64,000 nucleotides of DNA from Pseudomonas sediminis (GCF_002741105.1 NZ_NIQU01000002.1:186001-250000); one strand, 5' to 3'; counted from the stretch's first letter, positions 8,850 to 19,221 are shown. Made by a program: numbers and translations. The notes: a model not told the origin generated them from the letters alone.

Positions 8850-9299
8850 TCAGGGCTCGCCACGGTCTATCAAGCGCTGCGCCAGCTCGTCGAGCAGTTT
8901 CTGCTCGCGCTTGTCCTCGGCCAATCGGGCTTCATCGATATAGCGCTGCACCAGTTTGCGCAGCCCCTCGAGACGTGCATAGCGCTGCTGCCAAACGGCA
9001 CGCACCTTTTCCAGGTTGGCGCGGTGCCACTCCAGACTTTGCTGCTGCTGGCCAACCGCGGTTTCAAGCTGTGACAAAAAGCGCTGGTAGTTCATCAGCC
9101 ACTGGCCGGAAACGCCCTTGCTGCCCTCACTGATCCACTGCTGCTGGTAGTCGCCACGAAAACGCTCCAGCTCGCCCAGCTTGGCCTCGGCCTGCCCCAC
9201 CAGCCCTTGGCAATGCCCGAGTTGGCGCGCCGCCTCGCGCTCTGCTTTTTCTGCCATCTCGACCACAGGTTGCAGACGTTTTGCACGACTGAGGCTCAT
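8850..9299 (-). CDS. fliJ: FliJ, flagellar export chaperone-escort protein
   Basis: The 149-aa, highly charged, almost entirely alpha-helical coiled-coil protein (MSLSRAKRLQPVVEMAEKAE...) is the stalk-like subunit that sits in the FliI ATPase ring and recycles export chaperones. Sequence identity in this family is low. The call rests on length, coiled-coil character, the typical N-terminal pattern and position after fliI (46 bp). It is the last fli gene of the fliEFGHIJ operon. Confidence 0.93.
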   Translation of the reverse strand: MSLSRAKRLQPVVEMAEKAEREAARQLGHCQGLVGQAEAKLGELERFRGDYQQQWISEGSKGVSGQWLMNYQRFLSQLETAVGQQQQSLEWHRANLEKVRAVWQQRYARLEGLRKLVQRYIDEARLAEDKREQKLLDELAQRLIDRGEP

Positions 9300-9345
9300 C
9301 GATACACGACCTCAGCGACAGCGAAAGACGCCCTGATCAAAGCCA

Positions 9346-10692
9346 TCATTGCCCCAGCACGGCAGCCAGTTGCTCCCGGCTCTGCGGCATGCCGACGCTT
9401 TCGTCCAATCCCTGACGCAGGTACTGAGCCATGACCGGTTGCCGCGCAATAGCCAGGTCGGTGTCCGCATCCCCGCCTGGAACGTAAGCACCGACGCTGA
9501 TCAGGTCGCGACTCTGCTGATAGCGCGACCACAGCTGTTTGAAGCGCTGCGCCTGCTTGAGCTGCTCGGGCGGAACCACCTGCGGCATGACCCGGCTAAT
9601 CGAGGATTCGATATCGATAGCGGGATAATGCCCTTCTTCGGCCAGGCGCCGGGACAGGACGAAGTGCCCGTCGAGCACACCACGTGCAGCATCGGCGATG
9701 GGGTCCTGCTGGTCATCCCCCTCACTCAATACGGTGTAGAACGCGGTGATCGAGCCGCCGCCGGCTTCGGCGTTACCCGCACGCTCGACTAGCTTGGGCA
9801 GCTTGGCAAACACCGAGGGCGGGTAGCCCTTGGTCGCTGGCGGCTCACCAATAGCCAAAGCGATTTCGCGCTGGGCCTGGGCATAGCGGGTCAGCGAATC
9901 CATCAGCAGCAGAACGTTCTTGCCCTTGTCGCGAAAGTACTCGGCGATGCGCGTGCAGTACTGCGCGGCGCGCAGACGCATCAACGGCGCCTCGTCGGCC
10001 GGCGAAGCGACCACCACGGAACGCTTGAGGCCTTCCTCGCCGAGGATCTCGTCGATGAACTCCTTGACCTCACGCCCACGCTCACCGATCAGCCCGACCA
10101 CGATGATCTCGGCCTCGGTGAACCGGGTCATCATGCCCAGCAACACGGACTTGCCCACGCCGGTACCGGCGAACAGGCCCAAGCGCTGGCCACGCCCTAC
10201 GGTGAGCAAGCCATTAATCGAACGGATACCTACATCCAGGGGCTGGCTGATGGGGTCGCGGTTGAGCGGGTTGATGGCAGGGCCATCCATCGGTACCCAG
10301 TCCTCGGCCTTCATCCCGCCCTTGCCATCCAGGGCGCGGCCGGTGCCGTCGAGCACTCGGCCCAGCATGGACATACCCATGGGCAAACGCCCGGCATCGG
10401 GCAGCGGCACCACGCGTGCGCCAGGCGCAATACCAGCCAGACTGCCCGCCGGCATCAGATAGATCTTGCCCCCGGAGAAGCCCATCACCTCGGCCTCCAC
10501 CTGAACCGGATGATAGCTGTCTTCGTTGATGACCAGGCAGCGACTGCCTATCGCCGCGCGCAGCCCTTCAGCCTCCAGGGTGAGACCCACCATGCGTAAC
10601 AGGCGGCCTTCAAGTATGGGCTGGCTGGGCAAGCTGATCGCATCGCTGTAGCCCTCCAGACGCCGGGCGAAGCTCACGCGATCAACGCGCAT
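9346..10692 (-). CDS. fliI: FliI, flagellum-specific export ATPase
   Basis: ATPase that energises substrate unfolding at the export gate, related to the F1 beta subunit. In the 448-aa protein the Walker A stretch is [15 protein letters not shown], followed by the conserved [16 protein letters not shown] and the Walker B-like [25 protein letters not shown] region. The start [15 protein letters not shown] at 10692 overlaps the fliH end by 11 bp. Longer upstream reading lacks homology. Length is normal. Confidence 0.96.
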   Translation of the reverse strand: MRVDRVSFARRLEGYSDAISLPSQPILEGRLLRMVGLTLEAEGLRAAIGSRCLVINEDSYHPVQVEAEVMGFSGGKIYLMPAGSLAGIAPGARVVPLPDAGRLPMGMSMLGRVLDGTGRALDGKGGMKAEDWVPMDGPAINPLNRDPISQPLDVGIRSINGLLTVGRGQRLGLFAGTGVGKSVLLGMMTRFTEAEIIVVGLIGERGREVKEFIDEILGEEGLKRSVVVASPADEAPLMRLRAAQYCTRIAEYFRDKGKNVLLLMDSLTRYAQAQREIALAIGEPPATKGYPPSVFAKLPKLVERAGNAEAGGGSITAFYTVLSEGDDQQDPIADAARGVLDGHFVLSRRLAEEGHYPAIDIESSISRVMPQVVPPEQLKQAQRFKQLWSRYQQSRDLISVGAYVPGGDADTDLAIARQPVMAQYLRQGLDESVGMPQSREQLAAVLGQ

Positions 10693-11482
10693 CGTCGCGA
10701 TCCAGGTCCAGATTGATGTCCGCTTCCGGCGGCTGGGTACTCTGCGCACGCTGCTGTTCGAACAATTGCTTGAGTGCCTGCGCCATGCGCGTCTCGACGC
10801 TGGCGTCGATCTGGCTATTCTCCGACTCGATACGGCAACCACCTGGCAGCAAGCTGTCATCCTCGAGGATGCGCCAGCTTTCCTCATGACGCTCACGCAG
10901 CGCCTTGATCGCCTCGAAGTCCTGTGGATTGACCTGAATGCGCACGTTGCCCGCACCCATCGGCAACAGTTTGAGCGCTTCGCGCAGCACCTGACGAATT
11001 TGACCGGAGTCAGTGCTCAGCTCGCGCTGAATCACCTCGCGCACCATATGGCTGACCAGGCGCACCATGGCCACTTCCATTTGCTGATCCTGCTCGGCAA
11101 TCGGCTCGAGCAACTGCGTCATGAGTTTTTCCAGGCTGCCGACCTTCAGCGCCAAGGCTGCGTCGGCCTCTTGCTTGGCTTTGATCTGGCCGGCGTGAAA
11201 GCCGTCCTTCTCGCCCGTGGCGAAACCTTCGTTATAGGCATCCTGGCGAATGGCTTCGAGTTCATCGAGCGTCAGTGGTTTGACATCTTCGAGTGCGACC
11301 TCTTCGACCTGTGCGGCGTCCTGCTGCTCGGATTCAGCTGGAGGCTGCACATGTTCTTCAGTAGCGGCCTCGGCTTCTGCCAGTTCGTCACCCGGCGCGT
11401 CGAAGCTGGGCAACGCCCAGCGATCGAACGTGCCGAGATCCTTGGCGCGAATCAGCTCGCTCTCAGGCTCCTTGGCAGCCAT
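10682..11482 (-). CDS. fliH: FliH, negative regulator of FliI and C-ring linker
   Basis: FliH binds FliI as a dimer and docks it to FliN on the C-ring. The 266-aa protein has an N-terminal acidic and variable half. A central coiled coil contains a [20 protein letters not shown] stretch (the glycine-repeat-like FliH signature), and the C-terminal FliI-binding domain contains [19 protein letters not shown]. It is located between fliG and fliI and overlaps fliI by 11 bp. Confidence 0.94.
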   Translation of the reverse strand: MAAKEPESELIRAKDLGTFDRWALPSFDAPGDELAEAEAATEEHVQPPAESEQQDAAQVEEVALEDVKPLTLDELEAIRQDAYNEGFATGEKDGFHAGQIKAKQEADAALALKVGSLEKLMTQLLEPIAEQDQQMEVAMVRLVSHMVREVIQRELSTDSGQIRQVLREALKLLPMGAGNVRIQVNPQDFEAIKALRERHEESWRILEDDSLLPGGCRIESENSQIDASVETRMAQALKQLFEQQRAQSTQPPEADINLDLDRDDAR

Positions 11483-11485
11483 GGC

Positions 11486-12502
11486 TTAAACCATCTCCTC
11501 GCCGCCCTTGCCACCGAGCACGATCTCTCCGGCTTCGGCCATGCGCCGGGCAATGGTGAGAATTTCCTTCTGCGCACCTTCGACATCGCTGACACGTACC
11601 GGCCCTTTGGCCTCCAGGTCGTCACGCAGCAACTCGGCTGCACGCTTGGACATGTTCTTGAACACCTTATCCTTGATGGCGTCGTCGGCACCTTTGAGTG
11701 CCAGCACCAGCACTTCGGACGAAACTTCGCGCATCAAGGCCTGGATGCCACGATCGTCGACATCGGCCAGGTTGTCGAAGACGAACATCAGGTCTTCGAT
11801 CTGCGTCGACAGGTCTTCGTCTACCTCGCGGATGGAGTCCATCAGCTGACCTTCCACCGAGCTGTCGAGGAAGTTCATGATGTCCGCCGCACGTTTGACG
11901 CCGCCCATGGTGGCGCGTGTGGTGTTGGCGCTGCCGGAGAACTGCTTCTCGAGGATCTGGTTAAGCTCCTTGAGCGCGGACGGCTGCACGGTGTTGAGCG
12001 AGGACACACGCAGGATGATGTCCAGGCGCACCTTGTGGTCGAAATGGCTGAGCACTTCACCAGCCTGATCCGGGTCGAGGTACGCGACGACGATGGCCTG
12101 AATCTGCGGGTGCTCGTAGCGAATCACGTCGGCAACGGCACGTGGCTCCATCCATTTCAGGCTGTCCAAACCACTGGTGCTGCCGCCGAGAAGAATGCGG
12201 TCGATCAGATTGCCGGCCTTGTCCTCGCCCAGTGCCTGGGTGAGCATCTTGCGAATGTAGCCGTCGGCACCGACGCCGAGGCTGGTCTGATCGCCGACGA
12301 TGTCGACGAACTCGGCCATTACCTGCTCGACCTGCTCGCGATGAATGTTGCGCATGCCAGCCATGGCCACACCGACGCGCTGCACCTCTTTCGGCCCGAG
12401 GTGACGCAACACCTGTGCAGCATCGGTTTCGCCCAGCGAAAGCAGCAGAATCGCGGCCTTGTCGACCTTGTTCAGCTTGGTAGCGGTGCGATTGTCACTC
12501 AT
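11486..12502 (-). CDS. fliG: FliG, flagellar motor switch protein
   Basis: Rotor protein whose C-terminal charged ridge interacts with MotA to generate torque. The 338-aa protein shows the N-terminal FliF-binding domain (KVDKAAILLLSLGE), the middle-domain EHPQ motif in IRYEHPQIQAIVVAYL, and a C-terminal domain with LMFVFDNLADVDDRGIQALM and the charged helix (LRDDLEAKGPVRVSDVE). Its ATG lies inside the fliF end (8-bp overlap, 12495-12502), so the two are translationally coupled. Confidence 0.97.
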   Translation of the reverse strand: MSDNRTATKLNKVDKAAILLLSLGETDAAQVLRHLGPKEVQRVGVAMAGMRNIHREQVEQVMAEFVDIVGDQTSLGVGADGYIRKMLTQALGEDKAGNLIDRILLGGSTSGLDSLKWMEPRAVADVIRYEHPQIQAIVVAYLDPDQAGEVLSHFDHKVRLDIILRVSSLNTVQPSALKELNQILEKQFSGSANTTRATMGGVKRAADIMNFLDSSVEGQLMDSIREVDEDLSTQIEDLMFVFDNLADVDDRGIQALMREVSSEVLVLALKGADDAIKDKVFKNMSKRAAELLRDDLEAKGPVRVSDVEGAQKEILTIARRMAEAGEIVLGGKGGEEMV

Positions 12503-14279
12503 CGGCGTTGATCCACTCTTTCACGACCTGGGCGACGCGGCCAGGGTCTTCCGCCACTAGGCTCTTGATAGCGTTCAGTTGCGCATCATACCCCTCACTA
12601 GGGCTAGGCAACATGATGCTCTGCGGGCCGCCAAGACTGACACGGTCATCGGACAGCTCGCCATCCAGACCTGCCATCGAGCCAAGCTCCACATCACCGG
12701 AGCCTGCCAGTTCCTTGCCCCTACCACCGCCGGTGATATTGTTGAGCACCGGACGCAACACGCCGAACACCAGCACCAGGATGAACAGAACACCGAGCAC
12801 CTGCTTGACGATGTCCCAGAACCAGGGCTGGGTGTAGAACGGAATATCCGGAATTTCTTCGCCCATCGACGCGGTGAACGCCGTGTTGATCACGCTGACG
12901 CTGTCGCCGCGACTGGCATCGAAGCCCACCGAATCCTGAACCAGACGAGTGAAGCGCGCCAGGTCATCGGCGGTCCACGGCACCCGGCTGCTTTCGCCGG
13001 TGGCCGGATCGACACGTACCTGATCGTCCACCACCACCGCCACCGACAGGCGACGCAGGCGCCCCTGCTGCTGACGGGTGTAGCTGATGGAACGGTCCAG
13101 CTCGAAATTGCGAGTGGACTGCTCACGCTTGTCGGCCGGATACGGAGCGAGCATCGGCTGGCCGGTAGCCGGGTCCATGATCTGCTGACCATTGGCATCG
13201 ACCAGCGGCTGACCAGCCGCTATCGGGCCGGCTGGAGCGGCAGCGCCTGCAGCCTGCTGCGGAGCGGCAGCCGGGCCTGGCGGCTGATTGGACAGCGCGC
13301 CCGGCACGCCTTGCGGCGGCAAGCTGCTCTGACGCTGCTCGTTGACCTGTTGCTCGCTGCGCAGTGCGGGTTGATCCGGGTTGAACATTTCGGAAGTGGA
13401 CTCGACCGAACTGAAATCCACATCAGCCGACACTTCTGCCTTGTAGCGGCCGGTGCCCAGCACCGGCTGCAGAATGTTGTGCACACGCTGAGTGAACAGC
13501 GTTTCCATACGACGGGTGTAGTCGAACTGCTTGCCAGCCATGGTCAGCTCGGAAAGCTCCTGCTGATCGGAGAGCAGATTGCCCTTCTGGTCGACCACCG
13601 TGACTTGGCCCTTGTCCAACTCAGGCACACTGGTCGCCACCAGGTTGACGATGGCCATCACCTGACTCGGTTCCAGGCTGCGGCCCGGGTAGAGTTCCAC
13701 CAGTACCGAGGCACTAGGCTTGCGCTCATCACGCACAAAAACGGAAGCCTTGGGCATCGCCAGATGCACGCGCGCCGCTTTGACGTTGTTGAGGCTGGAC
13801 ACCGTGCGCGCCAACTCGCCTTCAAGGCCGCGGCGATAGCGGGTCGCCTCCATGAACTGGCTGGTACCCAGGCCCTGCTCACGGTCGAGAATTTCAAAAC
13901 CGACGCTATTATCGGTCGGCGCCACGCCAGCGGCAGCCAGACGCATACGCGCACTACTCAGATCGTCGGCCTTGACCAGCAACGCGCCGGAGTTGGGCTC
14001 GACGGTGTAGTTGATACCCGCAGCGTTGAGGGTTTCCACCACCTGAGTGGCATCCATTCCATTGAGGCTGCCATAGAGCGGGCGATAGTCCGGCTGCTGC
14101 GACCAGAGCACCACGGCAAAACCGATCGCCACGCTGGCAGCCAGACCGACCAACAGGCCGAGCTGCCGCAGCACCGACATCTCGGCGAGATTTTCCAGGA
14201 AGCTAAGGCCCAACAGGGGCTTCTTCGGCTCGCCTGAATCGGCCTTGGCCGGTACGTTTGCTACTACTGCTTCAGCCAT
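12495..14279 (-). CDS. fliF: FliF, flagellar MS-ring protein
   Basis: Membrane ring on which the basal body is built. In the 594-aa protein an N-terminal transmembrane helix (about residues 40-60) is followed by ring-building domains (YRPLYGSLNGMDATQVVETL, then RVHLAMPKASVFVRDERKPSASV). A Pro/Ala-rich periplasmic loop (about 315-355), a second transmembrane helix (about 465-488) and a cytoplasmic C-terminal FliG-binding tail ending QVVKEWINADE complete it. Size and order are standard. Confidence 0.97.
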   Translation of the reverse strand: MAEAVVANVPAKADSGEPKKPLLGLSFLENLAEMSVLRQLGLLVGLAASVAIGFAVVLWSQQPDYRPLYGSLNGMDATQVVETLNAAGINYTVEPNSGALLVKADDLSSARMRLAAAGVAPTDNSVGFEILDREQGLGTSQFMEATRYRRGLEGELARTVSSLNNVKAARVHLAMPKASVFVRDERKPSASVLVELYPGRSLEPSQVMAIVNLVATSVPELDKGQVTVVDQKGNLLSDQQELSELTMAGKQFDYTRRMETLFTQRVHNILQPVLGTGRYKAEVSADVDFSSVESTSEMFNPDQPALRSEQQVNEQRQSSLPPQGVPGALSNQPPGPAAAPQQAAGAAAPAGPIAAGQPLVDANGQQIMDPATGQPMLAPYPADKREQSTRNFELDRSISYTRQQQGRLRRLSVAVVVDDQVRVDPATGESSRVPWTADDLARFTRLVQDSVGFDASRGDSVSVINTAFTASMGEEIPDIPFYTQPWFWDIVKQVLGVLFILVLVFGVLRPVLNNITGGGRGKELAGSGDVELGSMAGLDGELSDDRVSLGGPQSIMLPSPSEGYDAQLNAIKSLVAEDPGRVAQVVKEWINADE

Positions 14280-14289
14280 GACTCAACCC

Positions 14290-14619
14290 TCAGACCGGCA
14301 TCTGCATGATGTCTTGATACGCCTGGACCAGCTTGTTACGCACCTGGGTCATGGCCTGGAAGGATACGCTGGCTTTCTGCGAGGCAATCATCACATCGGT
14401 CAAATCGACCCCGCTCTGCCCCATCTCGAAAGCGGTCGCCAGTTTATTGGAAGCCTGCTGGGTCTCGTTGACCTTGTTCACCGCCTGGCCGAGCATTTCC
14501 GAGAAACTCGGCGCCCCTTGCACTGGCTCGCTCGCAGCAGGCTTCTGACGCGCCATGGCCTCAGCCTGCATGGAACGCATTTCCAGCATCAAGCGATTGA
14601 ATTCGACACCTTGGCTCAT
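14290..14619 (-). CDS. fliE: FliE, MS-ring/rod junction protein
   Basis: Small rod protein joining the MS ring to the proximal rod. The 109-aa product contains [12 protein letters not shown] at the start and the family C-terminal pattern [20 protein letters not shown]. The start [10 protein letters not shown] at 14619 is chosen because the in-frame upstream region contains the sigma-54 promoter. It is the first gene of the fliEFGHIJ operon, with a 10-bp gap to fliF. Confidence 0.95.
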   Translation of the reverse strand: MSQGVEFNRLMLEMRSMQAEAMARQKPAASEPVQGAPSFSEMLGQAVNKVNETQQASNKLATAFEMGQSGVDLTDVMIASQKASVSFQAMTQVRNKLVQAYQDIMQMPV

Positions 14620-14671
14620 GACTTCCTCCACTGCCCGCTTTTTGACACTAGCGGCGCTATGCAGGGGTATT

Positions 14672-14687
14672 AGCAACAAGGGTGCCA
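14672..14687 (-). promoter_or_regulatory. Sigma-54 promoter of fliEFGHIJ
   Basis: The minus strand reads TGGCACCCTTGTTGCT, a full match to TGGCAC-N5-TTGCW. The predicted start near 14662 gives a leader of about 43 nt to the fliE ATG at 14619. RpoN dependence of fliE is known in Pseudomonas. Confidence 0.9.
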
Positions 14688-14750
14688 GAATGAAGGAGAG
14701 TTCGGAGAGCTGTACAACCGGGAAACCAGTCACCATGATCGGTACGCACA

Positions 14751-14796
14751 GAACGCCCTAGGGCCGGGCGTTCATGCAAGGTGCGCCGTGCGCACC
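14751..14796. repeat. Hairpin plus single REP-like palindrome between fleR and fliE
   Basis: Two adjacent inverted repeats lie downstream of fleR. GAACGCCC...GGGCGTTC (14751-14773) is an 8-bp stem without a clear T-tract on either strand. GGTGCGCCGTGCGCACC (14780-14796) is a palindrome built on GGTGCGC/GCGCACC. The second matches the arms of the pair at 52141-52203, so it is a dispersed element. Together they may end fleSR transcription. Confidence 0.6.
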
Positions 14797-14870
14797 GCGA
14801 AGCTGACGACACACCTGAGCTGCCATGGGGCGCTTAACCTGACAGGCAAAGATGCCCCGAGCGAGAAGTC

Positions 14871-16286
14871 TCAGCTGGCGTACAGATAAGCCTCGACATC
14901 CATCCCGGCATCTCGCATCTGCGCCAGCTTGTATCGCAGGGTGCGCGGGCTGATCCCCAGGCGTTCGGCGGCCTCCTTGCGGCGGCCGCGCTCGGCACGC
15001 AGGGTGTCGATGATCACCTGAAACTCACGACGGCGAAGGTCTTCACCCAGCGCGCCGGAATCCACCGCAGCCGCCGGTTCGGCCGGTTGCACCACTGGCG
15101 GCGCAACGTTTGGTACGACTGCCAGGCGCGGTGCGGTGCTCTGTACCGTCTGACCTATGGGTGCGTGCAGGCAGAGATCCTGCGCCTGTATCACCCCACC
15201 CTGCTGCAGGATCAAGGCTCGCTGAATGGCGTTGTCCAGCTCACGCACGTTGCCCGGCCACTGGTGCTGCACCAGGCTCTGCGCAGCCGACTCGGACAGA
15301 CGCACCGGCATTTGATTCATTTTTTTGACGTGCTTGGCCAGCAGCCGCTCGGCAAGCGGCAGAATGTCGGCAGGCCTATCACGCAACGGCCGCCAGGCCA
15401 AGGGGAAGACCGACAGCCGGTAATAGAGATCCTCGCGGAAACGTCCTGCGGCAACCTCGCTAGCCAAGTCACGGTTGCTGGTGGCCAGCACACGAATATC
15501 CAGGTTGATTGGCTTGCGCGCCCCGACCCGCTCCACCTCACGCTCCTGCAGCACACGCAGCAACTTGGCCTGCAGCCCCAGCGGCATTTCGGAAATCTCG
15601 TCGAGCAGGATGGTCCCGCCATCGGCCAACTCGAACTTGCCCGGCTGAGCGGTGACCGCACCGGTGAACGCACCCTTCTCATGCCCGAACAACGTGGCCT
15701 CAAGCATGTTGTCGGGAATCGCCGCACAGTTGATGGCGATGAAAGGCCCGGAGGCGCGCGGCGACTGCTGATGGATATAACGCGCCAGCACCTCCTTACC
15801 GGTCCCCGACTCACCCGTGATCATCACCGTCGAATCACTCTGCGCCACGCGTGACGCCAACTCCAGCAACTGCACGCTGGCCGGCTCGAGCGCCACCGGA
15901 CCATCGCGATCCCCCGCCGTCAATTTACCGAGAGCGTGCTTGGCCACCAGCTCCAGCAGCGTGCGCGGCTCGAACGGCTTGACCAGATAATCAGCGGCGC
16001 CCTGACGGATGGCATCTACCGCCCTCTCTACCGCGCCGAAAGCCGTGATCAGCAATACCGGCAGTTGCGGATAACGACTACGGATTTGCGCCAGCAGTTG
16101 ATGACCATCCATACCCGGCATGTTGACGTCGCTGACCACCAGCCCGAACGGCTCTTCGGTCAACGCGACCAAGGCCGCCTCGGCGCAATCGACGGCTCGA
16201 TAATCATGTCCGCCCAGGCACAGGGTATCGGCCAGGGCTTCGCGCAGCGCGCGATCGTCTTCAACCAGCAGGACTTTGGCAGCCAT
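14871..16286 (-). CDS. fleR: FleR, sigma-54-dependent flagellar response regulator
   Basis: NtrC-family activator that drives RpoN-dependent class III flagellar genes. The 471-aa protein has a receiver (residues 1-120; phosphoacceptor in LVVSDVNMPGMDG). Its AAA+ domain (about 140-370) has Walker A GESGTGKE, the sigma-54 contact loop GAFTGA and Walker B-like GGTILLDEISEMP. The C-terminal Fis-type helix-turn-helix is RRKEAAERLGISPRTLRYKL. It is three bases downstream of its kinase gene fleS. All catalytic elements are intact. Confidence 0.96.
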   Translation of the reverse strand: MAAKVLLVEDDRALREALADTLCLGGHDYRAVDCAEAALVALTEEPFGLVVSDVNMPGMDGHQLLAQIRSRYPQLPVLLITAFGAVERAVDAIRQGAADYLVKPFEPRTLLELVAKHALGKLTAGDRDGPVALEPASVQLLELASRVAQSDSTVMITGESGTGKEVLARYIHQQSPRASGPFIAINCAAIPDNMLEATLFGHEKGAFTGAVTAQPGKFELADGGTILLDEISEMPLGLQAKLLRVLQEREVERVGARKPINLDIRVLATSNRDLASEVAAGRFREDLYYRLSVFPLAWRPLRDRPADILPLAERLLAKHVKKMNQMPVRLSESAAQSLVQHQWPGNVRELDNAIQRALILQQGGVIQAQDLCLHAPIGQTVQSTAPRLAVVPNVAPPVVQPAEPAAAVDSGALGEDLRRREFQVIIDTLRAERGRRKEAAERLGISPRTLRYKLAQMRDAGMDVEAYLYAS

Positions 16287-16289
16287 GGG

Positions 16290-17504
16290 TTACTCCTGAT
16301 TCGAGTGAGACGCCGCATCAAGCAGCGGCAGAGAAACGATGGCGCAGGTACCACGACCCGCACGCGATTGCAGCAGCAACTGGCCCTGATGGGCGCGTGC
16401 CACAGCCTTGACCACGGCCAGGCCGAGGCCGGTCCCGGTAGTCTTGGTGGTGAAAAACGGCTCACCCAGGCGCGCCAGGGTTTCCTGACTCATGCCGGGC
16501 CCGTTGTCACTGACGCACAGGCGCAACAGGTTGTCGCGGCGGTACAGATGAACCTTCAGACGCGCATCGCGCCCAGCCGCTTGTATGGCGTTATCGATCA
16601 GGTTGAGCACGGTGCCGACCAACGTATCGCGGTTGCACAGCAGTTCGCCGTCACGCACATCGCACTGCCAGCGCACGGCCATATCACCCACGTGCGCATC
16701 GGCAGCCGCACGCAGCGCGTCGAACAAGACCGACGGCGACAGACGATCCGGCAACGGCAGCTCGCCACGGGCAAAGATCAGCATGTCGCGCACCTGGTTT
16801 TCCAGCTCGTGCAACCGCTCCTTCAAACGCCCAGCGAAACGCTGCTGCTGTTCGGCCGGCAGCACCTGTTCATTGAGGTGGCTTGCGTAGAGCAACGCAG
16901 CGGAAAGCGGTGTACGGATCTGATGGGCCAGGGAGGCGACCATGCGCCCCAGCGCCGATAGCCGTTCATGGCGAGAAAGCTGGTCCTGCAGGCGACGGGT
17001 TTCCGTCAGGTCGGTCAGTAGCACAAGCTGCCCCGGCTCCCCGTGCAGGGAACGCGTGGCGATAGATAGACGGCGGCCGTCGCGCATGGAAATTTCATGA
17101 CCATCGTCTTCGCGCGGGGCAAAGTTGCGTGCGATCACCTGACGCCAGAGCATGCCCACCAGGGGCTGGCCGAGCAGCGCACGCGCCACGGGGTTGGCCT
17201 CGCGCACGACACCCTGACCGTCGATGACGATCACACCGCCAGGCAGCAGATCCAGCAGGCTTTGCAGGCGATGGGCCAGGCGCTCCTTCTCCGCCAACTC
17301 CTGCATGCGCTGTGCACTGACCAGCGCCAGCTGCCCCTTCAGCTCATTGACCCGCGCCTCAAGCAGGCTGTAGGACTCGCTGAGCTGATTTGACATCTGA
17401 TTGAACAGGGCAAAGGCCTGCTCCAGTCCCGCGCGGCTGGCTTGTTCGAGCGGGGCGGAGCCGTTTGGCTCGGCTGACTCGGTAGGACGAAGGTTGGCTT
17501 CCAT
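16290..17504 (-). CDS. fleS: FleS, flagellar two-component sensor kinase
   Basis: Cytoplasmic histidine kinase partner of FleR. The 404-aa protein has no transmembrane segment. An N-terminal coiled coil (about residues 25-85) is followed by a PAS domain (about 85-180, SLLDLLPGGVIVIDGQGVVR). The dimerisation/phosphoacceptor motif is VASLAHQIRTPLSAALLYAS (about 205), and the HATPase domain has N-box NLIDNAIQAA, DNGPGMS and GTGLGLAVVK. A sigma-54 site at 17557-17572 precedes it. Confidence 0.95.
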   Translation of the reverse strand: MEANLRPTESAEPNGSAPLEQASRAGLEQAFALFNQMSNQLSESYSLLEARVNELKGQLALVSAQRMQELAEKERLAHRLQSLLDLLPGGVIVIDGQGVVREANPVARALLGQPLVGMLWRQVIARNFAPREDDGHEISMRDGRRLSIATRSLHGEPGQLVLLTDLTETRRLQDQLSRHERLSALGRMVASLAHQIRTPLSAALLYASHLNEQVLPAEQQQRFAGRLKERLHELENQVRDMLIFARGELPLPDRLSPSVLFDALRAAADAHVGDMAVRWQCDVRDGELLCNRDTLVGTVLNLIDNAIQAAGRDARLKVHLYRRDNLLRLCVSDNGPGMSQETLARLGEPFFTTKTTGTGLGLAVVKAVARAHQGQLLLQSRAGRGTCAIVSLPLLDAASHSNQE

Positions 17505-17556
17505 CTGCTTCTCTCGTACGACGCACCGTCAGAAGACGGTCAGATACAAGAGCTTT

Positions 17557-17572
17557 AGCAATCCCCGTGCCT
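17557..17572 (-). promoter_or_regulatory. Sigma-54 promoter of fleSR
   Basis: The minus strand reads AGGCACGGGGATTGCT, matching TGGCAC-N5-TTGCW except for the first base. The predicted start near 17546 gives a leader of about 42 nt before the fleS ATG. fleSR is a known FleQ/RpoN target. Confidence 0.85.
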
Positions 17573-17600
17573 ACTTTTTTGTTCTTATTTATCAAGGACT

Positions 17601-17641
17601 TGAAAAAACAAAGCCGGAACTTGCGTCAAAGCTCCGGCTTT
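17601..17641 (-). terminator. Rho-independent terminator of fleQ
   Basis: AAAGCCGGA (17610-17618) pairs with TCCGGCTTT (17633-17641). On the minus strand the stem is followed by GTTTTTTC. It lies 31 bp after the fleQ stop and upstream of the fleSR promoter. Confidence 0.9.
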
Positions 17642-17671
17642 CTTTGTGCTGTTTGACGCGAGGCTGCTGGA

Positions 17672-19147
17672 TCAATCCTCGTCCTGGCCATCCTCTTCGC
17701 GGCGGCTCATACCGTACTTACGCATCTTCTCGACCAGCGTAGTACGGCGAATCCGCAGGCGCTCAGCAGCGCGCGCCACCACACCACCAGCATCATCCAG
17801 CGCCTGCTGGATCAGACCCTGCTCCAAGTTACCGAGGTAGTCCTTCAGATCCAGCCCCTCCGGCGGCAACATGGCTGGCGTATCGAGGCCCGGTAGACCT
17901 GCCATGATCGCAGCGCGCTCTTCCATTTCGTCGCGCAAGCTGGCTGCCAGCTGCTCATCCTCGTCATCGACATGACGGAATTTCTTCGGCAACTCGCCAA
18001 CCCCGATCACACCATAGGGATGCATGATCGCCATGCGCTCTACCAGGTTGGCTAGCTCACGCACGTTGCCTGCCCAATCATGGCGGCACAGCGACATGAT
18101 GGCAGCTGAGTTGAAACGAATGGAGCCGCGCTTCTCGTGCTCCATGCGCGAAATCAGCTCGTTCATCAGCAGCGGGATATCTTCGATGCGCTCGCGCAGC
18201 GGCGCCATCTCGATGGGGAAGACGTTGAGGCGGTAATACAGGTCCTCACGGAAACTGCCGTCCTCGATCATCTTCTCCAGGTTCTTGTGCGTGGCAGCAA
18301 TGATGCGCACATCGGCCGTCTGCGTCTTGTTGCTACCGACACGCTCGAAGGTGCGCTCCTGCAGCACGCGCAGCAACTTGACCTGCATCGGCAGCGGCAT
18401 GTCACCGATCTCATCGAGAAACAGCGTGCCGCCGTTGGCCAGTTCGAAGCGCCCTGCCCGGCTGGTGATAGCGCCGGTGAAGGCGCCCTTCTCATGACCG
18501 AACAGCTCGCTCTCCAGCAACTCGGCCGGAATGGCGCCGCAGTTGACCGGCACGAACGGCGCCTCGCGGCGCTTGGAGTGGTAGTGCAGATTACGCGCCA
18601 CCACTTCCTTGCCAGTTCCCGACTCACCAAGGATCAACACACTGGCCTCGGTATCGGCAACTTGCTGCATCATCTGCCGCACTTGCTGGATCGCACGACT
18701 GGTGCCGACCAGACTGCGGAACAGATTGGGCTCGCGCTGCCGCCCACGATCACGAGCCTGGTCGTACATCTCGCGATAGACCTGGGCACGATGCAGCGAA
18801 TCGAGCAGCTTGTTATAGCTGAGCGGAGTCTCCAGGCTGGCCAATACACGCCTGCGCAAATCCTCCGGCCACTCGACGATACTGGAGTCGCCGACCGTCA
18901 ATAACGGCAGGAACTCATCCCAGCCAGCAATCTGCTTGGTCAGCTCGAGCGCCCCACCCTTGGCCTCGACATCGCCCAGCAAGACGCTGAGCACTTCGCG
19001 ACTGGAAGCGAGTTCGGCCACGGCGTTGCGCCAGTCTTGGCTGGTACAGGCCAGGTGCTCTTCCCCGAGAAAACTCAGAATGATCGCCAACTCGTGGCGG
19101 CGCGCAGCATTGTCATCGATCAACAGGATTTTGGTTTCACGCCACAT
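17672..19147 (-). CDS. fleQ: FleQ, master flagellar regulator and c-di-GMP-binding enhancer-binding protein
   Basis: Top-level activator of Pseudomonas flagellar genes and c-di-GMP-responsive regulator of biofilm genes. The 491-aa protein starts [13 protein letters not shown] at 19147. A receiver-like FleQ domain (1-120) keeps the acidic pair (D11-D12) but lacks the usual beta-5 lysine. The LFRS stretch (about residue 144) is part of the known c-di-GMP pocket. The AAA+ domain follows with [14 protein letters not shown] and [12 protein letters not shown], and the Fis HTH is [20 protein letters not shown]. It is monocistronic: a sigma-70-like promoter lies upstream and a terminator downstream. 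Confidence 0.97.
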   Translation of the reverse strand: MWRETKILLIDDNAARRHELAIILSFLGEEHLACTSQDWRNAVAELASSREVLSVLLGDVEAKGGALELTKQIAGWDEFLPLLTVGDSSIVEWPEDLRRRVLASLETPLSYNKLLDSLHRAQVYREMYDQARDRGRQREPNLFRSLVGTSRAIQQVRQMMQQVADTEASVLILGESGTGKEVVARNLHYHSKRREAPFVPVNCGAIPAELLESELFGHEKGAFTGAITSRAGRFELANGGTLFLDEIGDMPLPMQVKLLRVLQERTFERVGSNKTQTADVRIIAATHKNLEKMIEDGSFREDLYYRLNVFPIEMAPLRERIEDIPLLMNELISRMEHEKRGSIRFNSAAIMSLCRHDWAGNVRELANLVERMAIMHPYGVIGVGELPKKFRHVDDEDEQLAASLRDEMEERAAIMAGLPGLDTPAMLPPEGLDLKDYLGNLEQGLIQQALDDAGGVVARAAERLRIRRTTLVEKMRKYGMSRREEDGQDED

Positions 19148-19221
19148 CTTGTGCTTGTCTGACCCGAGAGGTGAGGGAAATCGCACGCCAGATCTTCGAC
19201 GCGCGCCGGCAATTAGCCACT

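Noticed and set aside
10766..14237. Long plus-strand open frames opposite fliH, fliG and fliF (for example 10766-12511 and 12579-14237)
   Set aside because: They are mirror frames of high-GC genes, with His/Gln/Arg-rich translation and no motifs.
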